The notes under the pieces: generated by a model
What the model saw: only the letters and a program-made list of their open reading frames with translations
Databases searched by the model: none
Told to the model about the DNA's origin: nothing
Source: Sarcocystis neurona
Taxonomy: Eukaryota > Apicomplexa > Conoidasida > Eucoccidiorida > Sarcocystidae
Assembly: GCA_000727475.1 (NCBI GenBank)
Contig: KL647292.1
Span: 3,977,132-4,041,131, forward strand
Length of the DNA: 64,000 bases
Reading direction: 5' to 3'
Made by a program: the position numbers and the translations under genes
Shown here: positions 44,501-54,240 of the stretch, in pieces
Position numbering within the stretch: the first letter of the stretch is position 1
Layout: every line of letters begins with the position of its first letter

Positions 44501-46586
44501 CTGCTGAACGAGCGTCAAAAACGGCTGGGCATGCAGGCGGTCCGCAATGGTCGTAGCGAAGAAGCGCCGGAGCATCAGAAGACTGCGCTGCGAAGACACC
44601 AGCCGGGTGTACGTACACCTGCGCAAGCAACAGCCACAAAAACGCGCGCGAACATCCGCAGTGCGAACGCAAAGCTGCATGCCTACACATACAGACATAT
44701 ATATACAGAGAGACACAACGAAGAGACGAGACACCGAGACCTACGAGGACAAGGAAGAAAGGGAACTCACACGTATATATGTGTGTTTGTGTGTCTTTGT
44801 GTGGGTGTGTCTTCCCTGCTGCTGCTTCCCCCCCCTGCTGCTGCTCTGTCTCTGTTGCTCCTAAGGAAGGCCGTCCCCTCGTCCACATCTGCAAGTGGCA
44901 CACGAAGAAGCTTCGCAGCTCGCTTCGTCTCCTCTTCGAGACGTACGACAAAAATGTCGTCCTCCATGTCATCCTCCCCCTTTGTGTCTCGTCTACATCT
45001 GCAACGGACGAGAAAGGAGCTCCGTGTCTCCCTGTCCCTCTGCTGCTGTGTCCGAGTTTCTCGTGTAGAAGTCTTCGCGTGTGCGCGCCCTCTGCGAAGG
45101 GAAGACGCAGACTGCCTCGCGGCTTCCACCACCGACACACCAACGGGCCACCAGACGCGACAGGGAGACGCACGGTGTACGCCTCGGGAAGAGCCGGAGG
45201 ACGGCTCCAGCGTCGCACAGCAGCAGGCCGCAGCAGCTGCTTCTCGTGCAGCAATCTAACAGCAGAAGAAGAGAGAGAGAAGAAGAAAGAGAAGGGAAGT
45301 TGCTACAGACTGCAACAGCAGCTGCGGCAGGGTTGCTGTGTACGCTGGCGTAGCAGCAGCTGTCCGTCGAACTGCAGACGCAGAAGAAATTACCAGGAGG
45401 CTGAGACCTTGGCATCGCGTCGTACGCCAAGGCTGCAGCAGCCCTAGCCCTCATACTCTTCGAGAACAACTGCGGCTGTGTCTGTCTTCCTTCGCTCCGC
45501 AGCGGGGCGGCAGGTGCAGCAGCGGTCCCTGCTGTCGCTCTCAGCAGCAGCAAGAGCCACGCAGACCTCGAGGCGACCCCCAGCAGTCGCAGCCACGCGC
45601 ACGCACGAGTTTAGAAAGCAGCAGCAGTCACGCAGGGAAGCAGCAGCTGCGATGTGTGCAAGCCGAAAGCCAGCAGCAAAGCAGCCACCGCCCACGCCCA
45701 GCCGCGCCGCAGGTCTGCAGCAGCAGGGCAGCAGTCACACAGCAGACTCTGCCACAGGGCAGGGGTCCTGTGAGCGACCAAGAAGACGCAGATCGGCAGC
45801 CACACCGCAGCAGCATCCAACACAGACACACCACATGCAGCAAGACACAAAGGAGAAGGAAGAAGAGCCAGGCAGCGAGCACGGATATGTTGCCACTTAC
45901 ACGTTCGGATGTATGTCGGGTGTGAGAGCCGCTTTGTAGAGAAGCAGCGGGGGGGAGAAAAGCTGCAGGTAGTGCTGCAGCGGTCGCTGCGGCTCTCTGC
46001 GTACGAGCAGCTTGGCGAGACAAAGGCCCTCGTCAGCAGCGTAGGCCAGGACACTTTGAAATATTCGTGAGCCGCCGAGCAGTCGCAGGAGCTTGACGTG
46101 TGGGAAGTCATCCGCTAGGGAAGCGACTTCCTCTGGCAGCTGTTGTTGCAGACCCCACAAACGTGTGGCAGCAGCTGCTGCAGCGGCGGCGCCGGCGGCA
46201 GCTGCAGCAGCCGTAGACGCTGAGCAGCACGCTTCTTTAGAGCCGTCCTGCTTGACAGTAACTCCGGAAGCGCCCGCTGAGACGGAAGAGGAGCCGGGCA
46301 ACACCCACTGGCCCAGGCCGGGTAGGGAAAGCAGGGACGTACGGGGAGCCAGCAACGCCTGCCGATGTTGCAGAAGGTGCTGCTGCAGCTGTTGCCTCAG
46401 CTGCAGCAGCTGTTCCTCGTCTTCTTGCTGCTGGCCAAGGGCAGTGTGGCTGGTCGCGCCGCTGCCGCAACGCAGGGCTGCTGCTGCCTGGTAGTTGTAC
46501 AACCAGGGGCTGTAGGCCGGAACCGGCCCCTGCGGCAGCGGGCTGCTGCCCGGAGCTCCGATTCCCGCCGTCACGGCATTTCCCAT
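19883..46586 (-). CDS. VPS15: VPS15/PIK3R4-like regulatory subunit of the VPS34 PI3-kinase complex, multi-exon
   Basis: VPS15 anchors and regulates the class III PI3-kinase VPS34, which makes PI3P on endosomal membranes (and, in apicomplexans, near the apicoplast). The call rests on the full family order: MGN myristoylation start, kinase-like domain, HEAT domain and C-terminal WD40 propeller ending DGxxKxW-like (EGVIKIWR). Resolved exons are 46586-45901, 44618-44425, 43270-43191 (weaker), 39159-37524, 35029-30328, 28239-27794, 27437-27215, 26860-24926 and 23523-19883. Phases agree at every junction except the gap between 44425 and 43270, where one or more exons covering the DFG region are not resolved. 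A segment at about 43972-43877 ending in AAG/GTACGC is a weak candidate for it. Another exon-like stretch lies at about 36498-36421. Resolved coding length is about 13.5 kb, roughly 4,500 residues, against about 1,400 in animals and yeast. The excess is Ala/Ser/Gln/Arg runs. Confidence 0.85.
23524..24925 (-). other. VPS15 intron with a + strand ORF inside
   Basis: The donor GTAAGG at 24925 and the acceptor gggcgcgcag before 23523 restore the WD40 reading. The + strand carries an 89-codon ORF from the ATG at 23726 to 23992 with a Gln run. CA/TA repeats lie near 24.74-24.82 kb. Confidence 0.6.
24926..26860 (-). CDS. VPS15: VPS15 exon: linker and first WD40 blade
   Basis: The exon is 1935 bases with acceptor cctgtttcag (phase 1) and donor GTAAGG (phase 1). 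Most of it is low-complexity (Ala, Gly, Ser, Gln, a His run). The last 70 residues contain [17 protein letters not shown] and [20 protein letters not shown], which align with the WRPKGLLVAHLHEH and ...HSLFATCSNDGTVKIW opening of the animal VPS15 propeller. Confidence 0.8.
27215..27437 (-). CDS. VPS15: VPS15 candidate exon in the linker before WD40
   Basis: The exon is 223 bases with acceptor gtcgcctgcag (phase 0) and donor GTAAGT (phase 1). It reads [18 protein letters not shown], an alanine-rich middle, and [18 protein letters not shown]. Splice sites and phases fit both neighbours exactly; family similarity is not evident. Confidence 0.55.
27794..28239 (-). CDS. VPS15: VPS15 candidate exon between HEAT and WD40
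   Basis: The exon is 446 bases with acceptor gtatgcag, phase 1 in, and donor GTAAGT, phase 0 out. The reading ([48 protein letters not shown]) is Leu/Ala-rich and helical. It has no direct family match, as expected for the poorly conserved linker. Confidence 0.55.
28240..30327 (-). other. VPS15 intron containing a 500-bp CTG tract
   Basis: Joining 30328 (phase 1) to 28239 (phase 1) keeps the frame. The intervening DNA includes the triplet tract 29.77-30.29 kb, a TA run at 28808-28830, and exon-like but conflicting - strand frames at 28.9-29.36 kb. An additional exon in that last stretch cannot be excluded. Confidence 0.45.
29770..30290. repeat. CTG/TGC triplet tract of about 500 bp
   Basis: The + strand is almost pure interrupted (TGC/CTG) and reads Cys, Leu or Ala depending on frame; the - strand reads Ser, Ala or Gln-like. 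A longer unit is also duplicated: gctgctgctcctcttgctattccggctgc occurs at about 29905 and about 29962. No stop occurs in most frames, which explains the long ORFs on both strands. Confidence 0.9.
30328..35029 (-). CDS. VPS15: VPS15 exon: HEAT repeat domain with large insertions
   Basis: The exon of 4702 bases is entered at phase 0 after gtaacag and left at phase 1 before GTAAGC. Helical HEAT segments are recognisable: [15 protein letters not shown] with ...[20 protein letters not shown] (near 34.2 kb), [18 protein letters not shown] (near 33.7 kb), [16 protein letters not shown] (near 33.0 kb, close to the [12 protein letters not shown] of animal VPS15), then [20 protein letters not shown] and [20 protein letters not shown]. 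Between them lie long Gln, Ala and Ser inserts. Near 31.0-31.3 kb there is a charged Gln/Glu/Lys/Arg segment likely to be a single helix or coiled coil ([20 protein letters not shown]). The downstream frame stays open into a CTG tract, which I treat as intron. Confidence 0.85.
35104..35300. repeat. Minisatellite of about 40-45 bp, five copies
   Basis: Each copy has gcaagct(a/g)...acacacaca followed by tatatatgtatatgtgg. Copies begin near 35104, 35147, 35190, 35228 and 35271. It lies in a VPS15 intron. Confidence 0.75.
36680..37440. repeat. TA/CA-type microsatellite block
   Basis: This is almost continuous tatata, catata and tatgtg sequence, with gtatatatacatatatg-type palindromic stretches, in a VPS15 intron. 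ORFs of Tyr/Ile/Cys/Val composition crossing it are artefacts. Confidence 0.9.
37524..39159 (-). CDS. VPS15: VPS15 exon: end of kinase-like domain and start of HEAT region
   Basis: The exon is 1636 bases, entering at phase 2 after ...gcgtag and leaving at phase 0 before [21 protein letters not shown] matches kinase subdomain IX of VPS15 (MDIFSAGCVIAELF in animals). A disordered insertion of some 250 residues, almost all Ser, Arg, Asp and Gly, interrupts the C-lobe. After it, [11 protein letters not shown] is followed by [19 protein letters not shown] and [18 protein letters not shown], aligning with FPEIFYTFLQPYMAQF and RILVIRKDLGNII of animal VPS15. The end is Ala/Arg-rich and enters the helical solenoid. 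Confidence 0.85.
39160..43190 (-). other. Long VPS15 intron packed with microsatellites
   Basis: This stretch of about 4.0 kb separates the YLTPE segment from the FLVED exon. It contains purine-rich gacaga repeats (39.9-40.9 kb), a 60-bp minisatellite (40.9-41.4 kb) and TA/CA runs. A CTG-rich block at 42.05-42.55 kb reads as Ala/Gln/Arg-rich sequence on - (for example [16 protein letters not shown]) and might be an additional low-complexity exon. Confidence 0.5.
40895..41420. repeat. 60-bp intronic minisatellite, about eight copies
   Basis: The unit contains taggtagataggcagaac, then tatagagaccgacagcaata and a variable TA run. Copies lie near 40955, 41036, 41102, 41165, 41227, 41297 and 41349, with shorter derivatives between them and one outlier near 41511-41560. 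Copy length varies mainly through the TA run. Confidence 0.8.
43191..43270 (-). CDS. VPS15: VPS15 candidate exon with APE-like motif
   Basis: The acceptor tttggcag precedes 43270 and the donor would be GTGCCA after 43191 (phase 2). The reading ends in SKQIYLTPE. Joined to the next exon it gives YLTPE-FLVED, matching CYIAPERFVDG of animal VPS15 with one residue fewer. The donor is weak and the first half of the exon does not resemble the family, so only the 3' end is argued. Confidence 0.4.
43380..43745. repeat. Imperfect 120-140-bp tandem repeat, about three copies
   Basis: Repeated landmarks in order are tgctgc(t/a)ggtgg(g/a)tgggca, gca(c/g)tccgatg(t/c)atg, a TA run, a (g/a)ttgcaggac/gagcacgt element and acacagagactctgacat. 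It lies within the VPS15 intron 5' of the 43270 segment. Confidence 0.65.
44425..44618 (-). CDS. VPS15: VPS15 exon 2: kinase helices D-E and altered catalytic loop
   Basis: The acceptor ttgcgcag precedes 44618 and the donor GTAAGG follows 44425, with 194 bases and phases 2 and 1. The sequence [20 protein letters not shown] matches the VPS15 segment that reads STRPFLNNIEKRWIAFQIL in animals, followed by [16 protein letters not shown] where animals and yeast have ...HGDIK. The catalytic aspartate position is therefore serine and the following lysine is glutamine, which suggests a pseudokinase. Confidence 0.85.
45901..46586 (-). CDS. VPS15: VPS15 exon 1: MGN start and kinase N-lobe
   Basis: The exon starts MGNAVTAG, a classic N-myristoylation sequence found at the start of VPS15 proteins. 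A long Gln/Ala/Ser-rich insertion follows. From about residue 170 the kinase N-lobe appears: [17 protein letters not shown] matches the glycine-rich strand of VPS15 (LGSTRFFKV in animals) and GLCLAKLL carries the ATP-binding lysine (animal LVVVKVF). The donor GTAAGT lies at 45900-45895 after phase 2. The next exon begins with the single base needed to complete the codon. Confidence 0.85.
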
Positions 46587-47102
46587 GAAGAAAACGCATG
46601 CTCGTCAGCAGCAGGGGCGGAACAACCGCACCCCTCCGTCCTGTTAAGAGACAGCAGCAGCAGCAGGTGACAGAGCTTCGCTGCCGCGGCAGCAGGTCCA
46701 CGTTGGCAACACCGCCGACGACTACGACCGCGGCAGCAGCAGCAGCGGCTTCAGCACGCCAGCAGCCATTAGTTGCGGCATCGGCTCACCCGCGTCAGCT
46801 CGTTCACCCCCAGGCCCACCGACGCAGCAGCTAATGTGGAAGCACGACCGTCGGGCCATCGGCATGCGTGCGGAAGGCCTCTGCAGTCACGAGCGCCATG
46901 AGCCGCTGTGGTTAGTGTCGTTGGCCGTCTTCTGCTGTGCGCGACTGTGGAAGCGTCTTTCCTGCTGCTGTTGCTGCTGCGGAGTCCTGCTGCAAGTAGC
47001 CGTTGTCGCCCGCGCGATGGCTGCTTGCCTTGTGTTTCCGCCGGTGTCTGTGACGCCGCTTCCATCAAGACGCCTGCGCCTTCACAATCTCCTGCACTGC
47101 CG

Positions 47103-47570
47103 CTATTTGCGTCGAACTGCTGCTGCTGATGAGGTATGGCGGGTGCTGTTGCTGCTTGGATGGCTCTGCGAGTCTTCTCGCTGCGTCAGTACGTGGTGTG
47201 CGGCTCCGTGCCGCTGGGGCTGACGCTGCGGAAGCTGAGTCTCGGCGGCATCCGCAACACGTGAATAGGGCGACACAGAGAAGCAGCAGCAGCTACGGCA
47301 GCCCTGGCAGCACGCGTGGAAGCAACGGATAGCGCCGGCGACGAAAAGACGAAATTTCAACAAGCCGGGGGACGGGGCTCTCGCGTGCGCCGGCAGCTGT
47401 AGTGAGCCTCTACTACTACTACTGCATGCAGTGCTAGCGGATCCCGAGAGTGTGTCTGCGGCGTCCTTCACGCCGGAAAGGCTAGACATCTGAGGCACAG
47501 TAAAAGGAAGACTTCCCATAAACGGGAACAGAAGTAAAAAATAAGTCAACGGGCTGGACAACGTGGCCAT
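47103..47570 (-). CDS. Possible small secreted protein upstream of VPS15
   Basis: The frame starts with MATLSSPLTYFLLLFPFMGS, a good signal peptide, and runs 155 residues to TAG at 47103. It is Ser/Ala/Gln-rich, with a Cys-rich patch (CFHACCQGCRSCCCF). No family is recognised. An in-frame ATG at 47648 would add 26 residues and bury the signal, so 47570 is preferred. The distance to the VPS15 start is about 0.5 kb on the same strand. Triplet-rich DNA can generate such ORFs by chance, so confidence is limited. Confidence 0.35.
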   Translation of the reverse strand: MATLSSPLTYFLLLFPFMGSLPFTVPQMSSLSGVKDAADTLSGSASTACSSSSRGSLQLPAHARAPSPGLLKFRLFVAGAIRCFHACCQGCRSCCCFSVSPYSRVADAAETQLPQRQPQRHGAAHHVLTQREDSQSHPSSNSTRHTSSAAAVRRK

Positions 47571-50500
47571 CCCCTGGTGCGCAGAAAGCGTCTGGTGCCT
47601 ACGCGAGCGTGCGCGCGCGCCAACGGCAGAAGTATAAAAGAGCTGCATGCGCGCGCCGTATGAAAGTTGCTGCTGCCTGTGTGGAGCGGTCAGTCGCCGC
47701 GGATCAGGCAGCCGCTGCTCGGCTGAAGCGCTGCTACAACCCCGCTGTCGTTGTTCGGCGCCACCGAGAAGAAGACGAGGTCACTTCATCGCAAGAATAG
47801 GCTTGCTGCGGGCACGGTTCCTAGCTGCTGTTCTTGCTGGTTTCTGGCTGCTGGCGGTGCGGCCGCACTTCTTCAAAATATACGTGCGCTGGGTGTGCTA
47901 CGCCAGAGGGAGGGGGACCACGCCTGCCTGCCTCCCTCTGAAGACACAGAGCTCTTGCCTCGGGAACTGCGGGCAGGGGTTTCTCACGGCCGGGATGGGA
48001 AACGTGTACGTCATCGCAGATGTTACCCTCTGCTGTGTGACCCACCTGCTTGCAGCAACGTCGTCGCCCGTTGGTGTAGTGTAACACGTGCTCTGCGTCT
48101 AAACTTCACATAGAGAGGTAACATATACAAGAACCCGTTCGCCGACCTGGGTGTAAGAAGAAGTGCGTGGACCCCTCACAGCGGGTGTACACATGACGGC
48201 GCCGGTATATATGCAGTGTGGCACCGTGTAAACGTAGGAGCGCCGACCAGTCTAACCCTATGTATGTCACAGACACGCTGCTCTCCCTCGGCCTCTGGGT
48301 CTGACATCAGCGGTAAGCCTCACGTTGTTTGTGCGGCAGTTACAGAATGTCGTCTGAACTCGTAAGAACCCTGTGTAGATGGAGCGCACTGCTGTCGGAG
48401 CACATTTCGTACGTACGCGCGCCGCAGCAGAGTCTTCGGCAGCAGCCGCATGTCCACCTGTAACGGGCGCGCAGTCTCGCCATGTAAGAACTAATTCCCC
48501 TGCTGCATGAGGAGCAACGGGTTGCCCGTAGGCCAATGCAGAGGCTGCTGTGGTCGTCCTGTGTAATGTGAATCCACTGCTACACCAGCAGAAGAATCTG
48601 CAGTTGGTTTCAGCAACGTGGGGAACGGGTCCGACGAAGAAGGGCTTTGTCTTCCTCTTTGCCTCCGAGCGCTCCACGCTGTTCCTCTATATTTCGCACG
48701 AACTCAGGAAAAAAGTGCACGTATATGCCGAGATGGTCAAGTTCTTCCAGATACGTGTGTACACCATGTGTGCATTTCTTTCCATACCAGCTGATTACAC
48801 ATTCGTCAGCGGGTCCTCTTTCTGTAGACGATACCAGGTGTAGATTTGTAAATTGTAAATTTACCTTCACAACCGGATTTCTCTGCGTATATTAGCCCTC
48901 TGCTTCGTCAACGCGCCATTACGGACCGACACGCATGATGAATCGCGGTTTTGTCTCTGTGGATACTCCCCGCTAAAGAAACGCCTCTTGTGTGGCGCTG
49001 GATGTGTCACAGGGCTTGGGCATACCTGCGCCACCGGCGACGGTGAAGTATAAAGTCCTGTTGTCCTATCTTGCGCACGAAAAATACAGAATGGGTAGAG
49101 CTGCCGTCGAAAGTGACACTGTAGTTAGTGCAAACTTGGCAAATGCTACGTAGACAAATCAGTTGTGAAGCAGGAAAAGGTATGCAGCCCTTGCATCCCG
49201 TCCAAACCCCTCGCTTTGCCGCAGTGGCTGTATACGATGGAGGCCCTTGAAACCTAGAGGGGAAGCAGGGTGCCACGCAGGACATCTGCCTACGTTTCTG
49301 TCAAATTATTACCTAAATGCGCCGTCCAGAACGTGCCAGCGAGTAACCGTTTCTTGTGGAGAGGAGAAAAGTTAACGGGCTCGATATTGCTGAAGACGCT
49401 ACTCGTGGTCAAGCTTTGGAGGCTGCTCAGATTGTTATCTTCGTGACGACGTGTACGCATTTGACGGCCACTCCATCTACTAGCAGCTTGCATCTCTGTT
49501 CCTATTGCGTGACAGGACGATCGACAGAAGGTTCTTTTTTAAGGGTAGTAGCACTTAACGTGGCAGTATATGTAAGAAAATTAAGAGTGACAGTGATCTT
49601 TATACTCCCTGCTCCGCGGAAGCTTTCCCAAGTTGTTCCGCTGACAGACCTGTGTACGGTTCAGGCTTCTTGTAGAACATGGAAAGCTCTCCAGGAAGAA
49701 GGCTTCTTCTACGTGAAACGCCAACCTTCTGGTGAGCTGCTTTCTCCAAATAGTCATCATCGCAGAGAGACTTGCATGATTTGTGAGATATGTATTGTGT
49801 GGCCCGTACGTCCCTCTCGTACATACTCATCACAGGACGGTGAAACAGCAAAGGGAGACACCGACACAGAGACTCGCTAACAGACGGCTTGGGGAAGGTG
49901 GCAAACCGTGTGCGACTGGAGCATGTCTTGTCTCTCCCGTAATTTTGTATCTACTTGTGACGGACAGTGGATTCCGTTTTCGTAAATAGAGACGCGTTGT
50001 GCCTGGGAATTATAGATGTGGCGGGTTCGGCCGCGTCGGACAGCTTACAAGATACCCCTTGTGCAGTATCCTTGTCGTAGCATATATACATACATTCATC
50101 TACAAAGCTGGAGGCGGCCCTGTAAAACATTCTAGAGACCGAATATTTCCCACCATTCTTTTTCGTGGTCTTTCTGTGCGAATCACGCCTTCAAGGCGTT
50201 GCTCATTAATCCCGGTAACATCATTTTCCAGGAGTAAGCAACCTGCAATAGCGAACGCCTGCGGTGCATCTAACGGTTCCGTGCGGCCCGCCATGCTTGA
50301 GAAAAAACGAGCGTCTGCCTGCGATTAGAGGTCGCGCGTACCGCTCTATGCAACTGTGGTTTACGCTCCCGAACTCGTAGAGCCTGCTATTACCTTTCCT
50401 CTCTGCCGGCCCTATACGTGTTTGAGAAGGCGGCAGCCTCGACATTAGTTTCGTGGAATACAAGCACAGCTCTCTCGTCACCTCACATTAAGAAGGGCCG

Positions 50501-51600
50501 GAAGTCCTGGGTGACTTGATGCAACTGCGTACGTTTCGGCTACAACGGTGAAGTTTTTCAGAAGCTGCGTCGCTCGCAGTCCTCCCAGATATTTGTCGGG
50601 ACGAGTGAACCAACAAGGAGGAGATCGAGACATATATGGAAATAAACAACAAAAGGGTGGAAAGCCCAGCATGTATGTACATATATGTGTGTCGACGCTT
50701 GATACTGGTGTGCTGTCCGTCTAACTGAATCCACAAAGAGACAGTTTCCCACGAGTGTATTATGGCCGTGTACGCCCTCAGGTACACACACGACGTGATG
50801 CGTACGTGCTTTCTGTGGGCAACATTTTGCAGTGGAAAGGCAGCCCGCTTTCCCTGGAGAGCTGTCGACTCCCGTGAAAGTCCCGCGCTTCTGCGCCCTA
50901 CCTCCTTGTTCATTTTTCTCGAGACGAGAGCAGACATATAGACAGAGAGAGAGGGAAAGACAAAGATGCGGATATAATGACCTAACTACCTGTATGCCCG
51001 TGGGCACAGTCCAAGAGACACACGCGTGGGTAGGTATATTTGTATTCGCCTGTTGCAAGTGGGCACTGTATTTTCGTCCCCCCGGTCAGACGACACCAGG
51101 ACACCTACGCACGCCTATTTTCACTGCGCGACCTCAAGAATGACCTGCATCTCTTAAAAATCCGCAGCAGGTACCCCCCACCCGCAGAAATTTACATGAC
51201 TCCTTGTCTTTCATCGCGACCTGCAAAGGGGCACCACATGTCAAGACGCTGTCAACGCTGCTCACGGGGGGACAAACGCACGTCTCCGGACGTGATTTTC
51301 CTCTACTCACCCCACACGCAGATATACAATAACAAGCACATGAATAGATATGCCACAGTCCTCCCCCCCCCAACGTGCGTACTATACACACACACACACA
51401 CACACACAATATATATGTTTGCATATCCCTATATATATATATATATATATATGTATGAAAATATATATAGAGAGAGAGAGATACATAGATAGACTATATA
51501 CACAAATATACAAATACGTTGATGCGAGGCTATCTACATACGTGCATCGGCTTATCATTGTTGAGTTCCCGAAGGGCGCACACAAAATACGCTAGCGGAA
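47571..51600. other. Repeat-poor island without a confident gene
   Basis: Two overlapping readings at 48550-48870 (+, 97 residues; -, 86 residues containing LEELDHLGIYVHFFPEF) are both protein-like and cannot be resolved. A + ORF at 49356-49880 (174 residues) has no motif. Microsatellites (CA, TA, GA) lie at 51385-51482. Confidence 0.35.
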
Positions 51601-51899
51601 TACCCTCAGGCACTTTGCTTCCTGGTGCAGTCACTCCCCAAAGACTCAGCGTTACGCTCTCCACTTGCTGTTAACATAACGGAAGCAGAAGCTGCGTTCC
51701 TCGGTGAGTGCCTCCGGTATCAGTCGCGCACCGCACGTACTTTTCTGCTTTTGCAAGAAGTTCTGCTGTCGCCTCCTACTTAGCAGATGCGGTGCCCCTG
51801 TCGTCAGGTCTGCTCCTCCTGCAGCCGCTGCGGCAAAAGTGATGTTGCGGCTGCTGCGACTCCGACGGCTGCTCTTCTCCGGCGGGGTTCTGTCTGCCA

Positions 51900-52450
51900 A
51901 CTGCTGTCTGCGCTGCTGCTGCTGCAGCTGCGTTCCTTTCTGCTGCTGCTCTCCTCGCGGGTCGGCTTGGGGCTGCAGAACTCACTGCCGCCCCTTCTTC
52001 TCTGAGAGAGAGAGAGCGTGAAGCTGCTGCTGTGCTCACGGCCTTTGCTGCTGCAGCTGCTGCTGCCGTAGTTGCAGTTGCTGCTGCTGGTGGGACGACT
52101 TTTGCGGCGGGGCGGACATGTCTTGCGTCTCAAGGAGGCTCGCAACAGACGCCGGGACGTTCCTCCAACGGTGGCACGCCCGCCGGAGCTGCAGCACGGC
52201 GGAACAGCAGCAGAACGCATTCAGCAGCAGCACAGCAGCAGGAATCCTGCTGCCTCTACACATCACCGGCAGCAGCAGATTAGGCCACGAAGGAGCAGCC
52301 AGCAAGTCTACGGCAGAACACCAGCAGCGGCAGAACAGCAGCAGCAGCACACCAAAACTCGCAGCCGCACCGGCGGTCACAGCAGGAGTGTAGCAGCTCC
52401 AATATCTCAAGACACAAAGCAGCAGGCTGCCCACTACGTCGCACCTACAG
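51900..52450. repeat. Triplet-rich block with a strand switch
   Basis: The + strand is CTG/TGC-rich at 51910-52090 and CAG/GCA-rich at 52195-52450. A - strand frame between (LLETQDMSAPPQKSSHQQQQ) could be part of an exon, but its ends are not found. Confidence 0.4.
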
Positions 52451-52509
52451 CAGCAACCTGCTTGTAGCAGCCACCCACGGGAAGAGGCTCGTCTGTCATC
52501 CAGAAGCAA

Positions 52510-52940
52510 AAAAATCAAAGCCAGCAGTATACACCCAGCGCCTGGGTCTGTTTTGCTGCCATGCTTCCTCTTCCCTCCGTAGACGGGCAGCTGTACACGT
52601 GTGTGCGTAAGTTCAAAATCAAAGCCAGCAGCATACCCGCAGGGCAGTAGTCTGTTCTTCTGGTATGCTTCCTCTAACCCCCCACACGTCGCTACACATA
52701 CCTGCGTACGTGTATCCGAACATGCATTCCCCTGCATATAACTACCCACCCGCACCTCACTACTGCGGGCACCTATGGTATATATATATGTATATATGTA
52801 TATGTATGATGCTTGCTTCTCCCTCCGCAGACGTAGCTCTATATATGTGAATGCGTGTATCAATATATATATATATATATATGTGTTATCTCCCATATGT
52901 GACTACCCCTCGTCATCTCACTACTGGGGACACCTACCCA
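52510..52940. repeat. Diverged tandem repeat, two to three copies
   Basis: aatcaaagccagcag(t/c)ata occurs at about 52512 and 52617 (105 bp apart), followed in both by (g/t)atgcttcctct. The tail atgctt(c/g)..ctccctccg(t/c)agacg recurs near 52807. actaccc...cctc/atctcactactg(c/g)gg(g/a)caccta occurs at about 52741 and 52902. Confidence 0.65.
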
Positions 52941-53382
52941 CCGGTGCTCTCTGTATCAGGATGCACGGGGTAATGTCCCCTGCGTCATGTACCTCTTTCT
53001 CTCTCTTTCTTTCCACATACATTTCTCCGTCACCTACCTTGCACCACAGCGCAGCACACGCAGCTGCCAGCAAATGAAAACATGTATACAGCGGACGACA
53101 GGGAGACATGCGGGGGGGTGTCTCGGTTCGACAGGGGCAACCGCACACTCCTCATGTGAACAACGCGGCGTGTGGCATACGGCAAAGGCGATGACAGCAA
53201 TAACAGCAGCAGCACCACCACCACCACAGCACAATCTCTTGAGAAACACGTAGTGTGCTCTGTTCGTACACGCGTAAAAAAGCAGGCTTCCCCCTGTCGA
53301 AGGCAGCATATGCCTCTCAACATGCATACAAATTCTAGCGTGTCCATCACTGCGTACTTGGACACACAGACATGTGCGGCAG

Positions 53383-53515
53383 CAAGAACAACAGCAGCAG
53401 CGACAGCAGCAGCAGCAGCAGCAACAGCAAGACCAACAGCAGCCACAGCAGCAGCAGCAACAGCAGCAGCAGCAACAGTAGCAGCAGCAACAGCAGCACT
53501 AGCGAAGGCGTCGCT
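53383..53515. repeat. CAG/CAA triplet tract
   Basis: This is interrupted (CAG)n with CAA on the + strand. ORFs on both strands read through it as poly-Ala. Confidence 0.85.
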
Positions 53516-54240
53516 TAAAGAAACAGGTAGTCGTGCGAGGTCCGTATCAGCGTGGCAGGGAGCACGCTGTCTCTCTTTCTCTCTCTTCAGAAGTGATGAC
53601 AGAGCCGTAGCTGGGGCATGCCCAGAGACAAAATCTACGCACAAGCCACGTCGTCTGGTGCCAGGTCGTTGATTCGACGATGCTGCAGTCAACCACCTCA
53701 TTGTGCTCTTTATATGTACCAGCGGCGTCAGGCGGATGATGTCGCAGTGCTGCAGTGGTAGAAGCTATTGCTGCCCGTCGCCCGGTTTCTATCTCCCTGC
53801 TGCAGCTGTCGCGTTCAGTGTGGACGCTGCTTGGCAGTCGCCCTGTGCCAGCACACACAGACACTACCTACGGCCGCTGCTGGTGCCGGCGCCTCGTAGT
53901 AGTAGCGCCTTCTGCCACTCTGCTGCTGGTGTTGCTTTGTCGGAGCGCCTCGTAGTAGCAACGTCTTCTCGGCAGTGTGGCTGCTGCGGCTCCGCTGTCC
54001 CCCTTCCTACTGGCGGAAACAGTGTTGGTCGGCTACTCTGACTGCTGCTTTCCGAGGCAATCCCTACACAAAGTAGGTCACGAGGCTCGCTGCTGCATCT
54101 CCTGCTGTTGTGTTGACTCTGACGCTGCTGCATTGTGCTGCTTCAGCTGCTGTTGCTAGGCCTTTTTCTTCGCTGCGGCTGCGTCAACGGCTGAGTCGCC
54201 GCAGCCGCTTTTCACATGCAACAGACGCGTGCTGGCCTAC

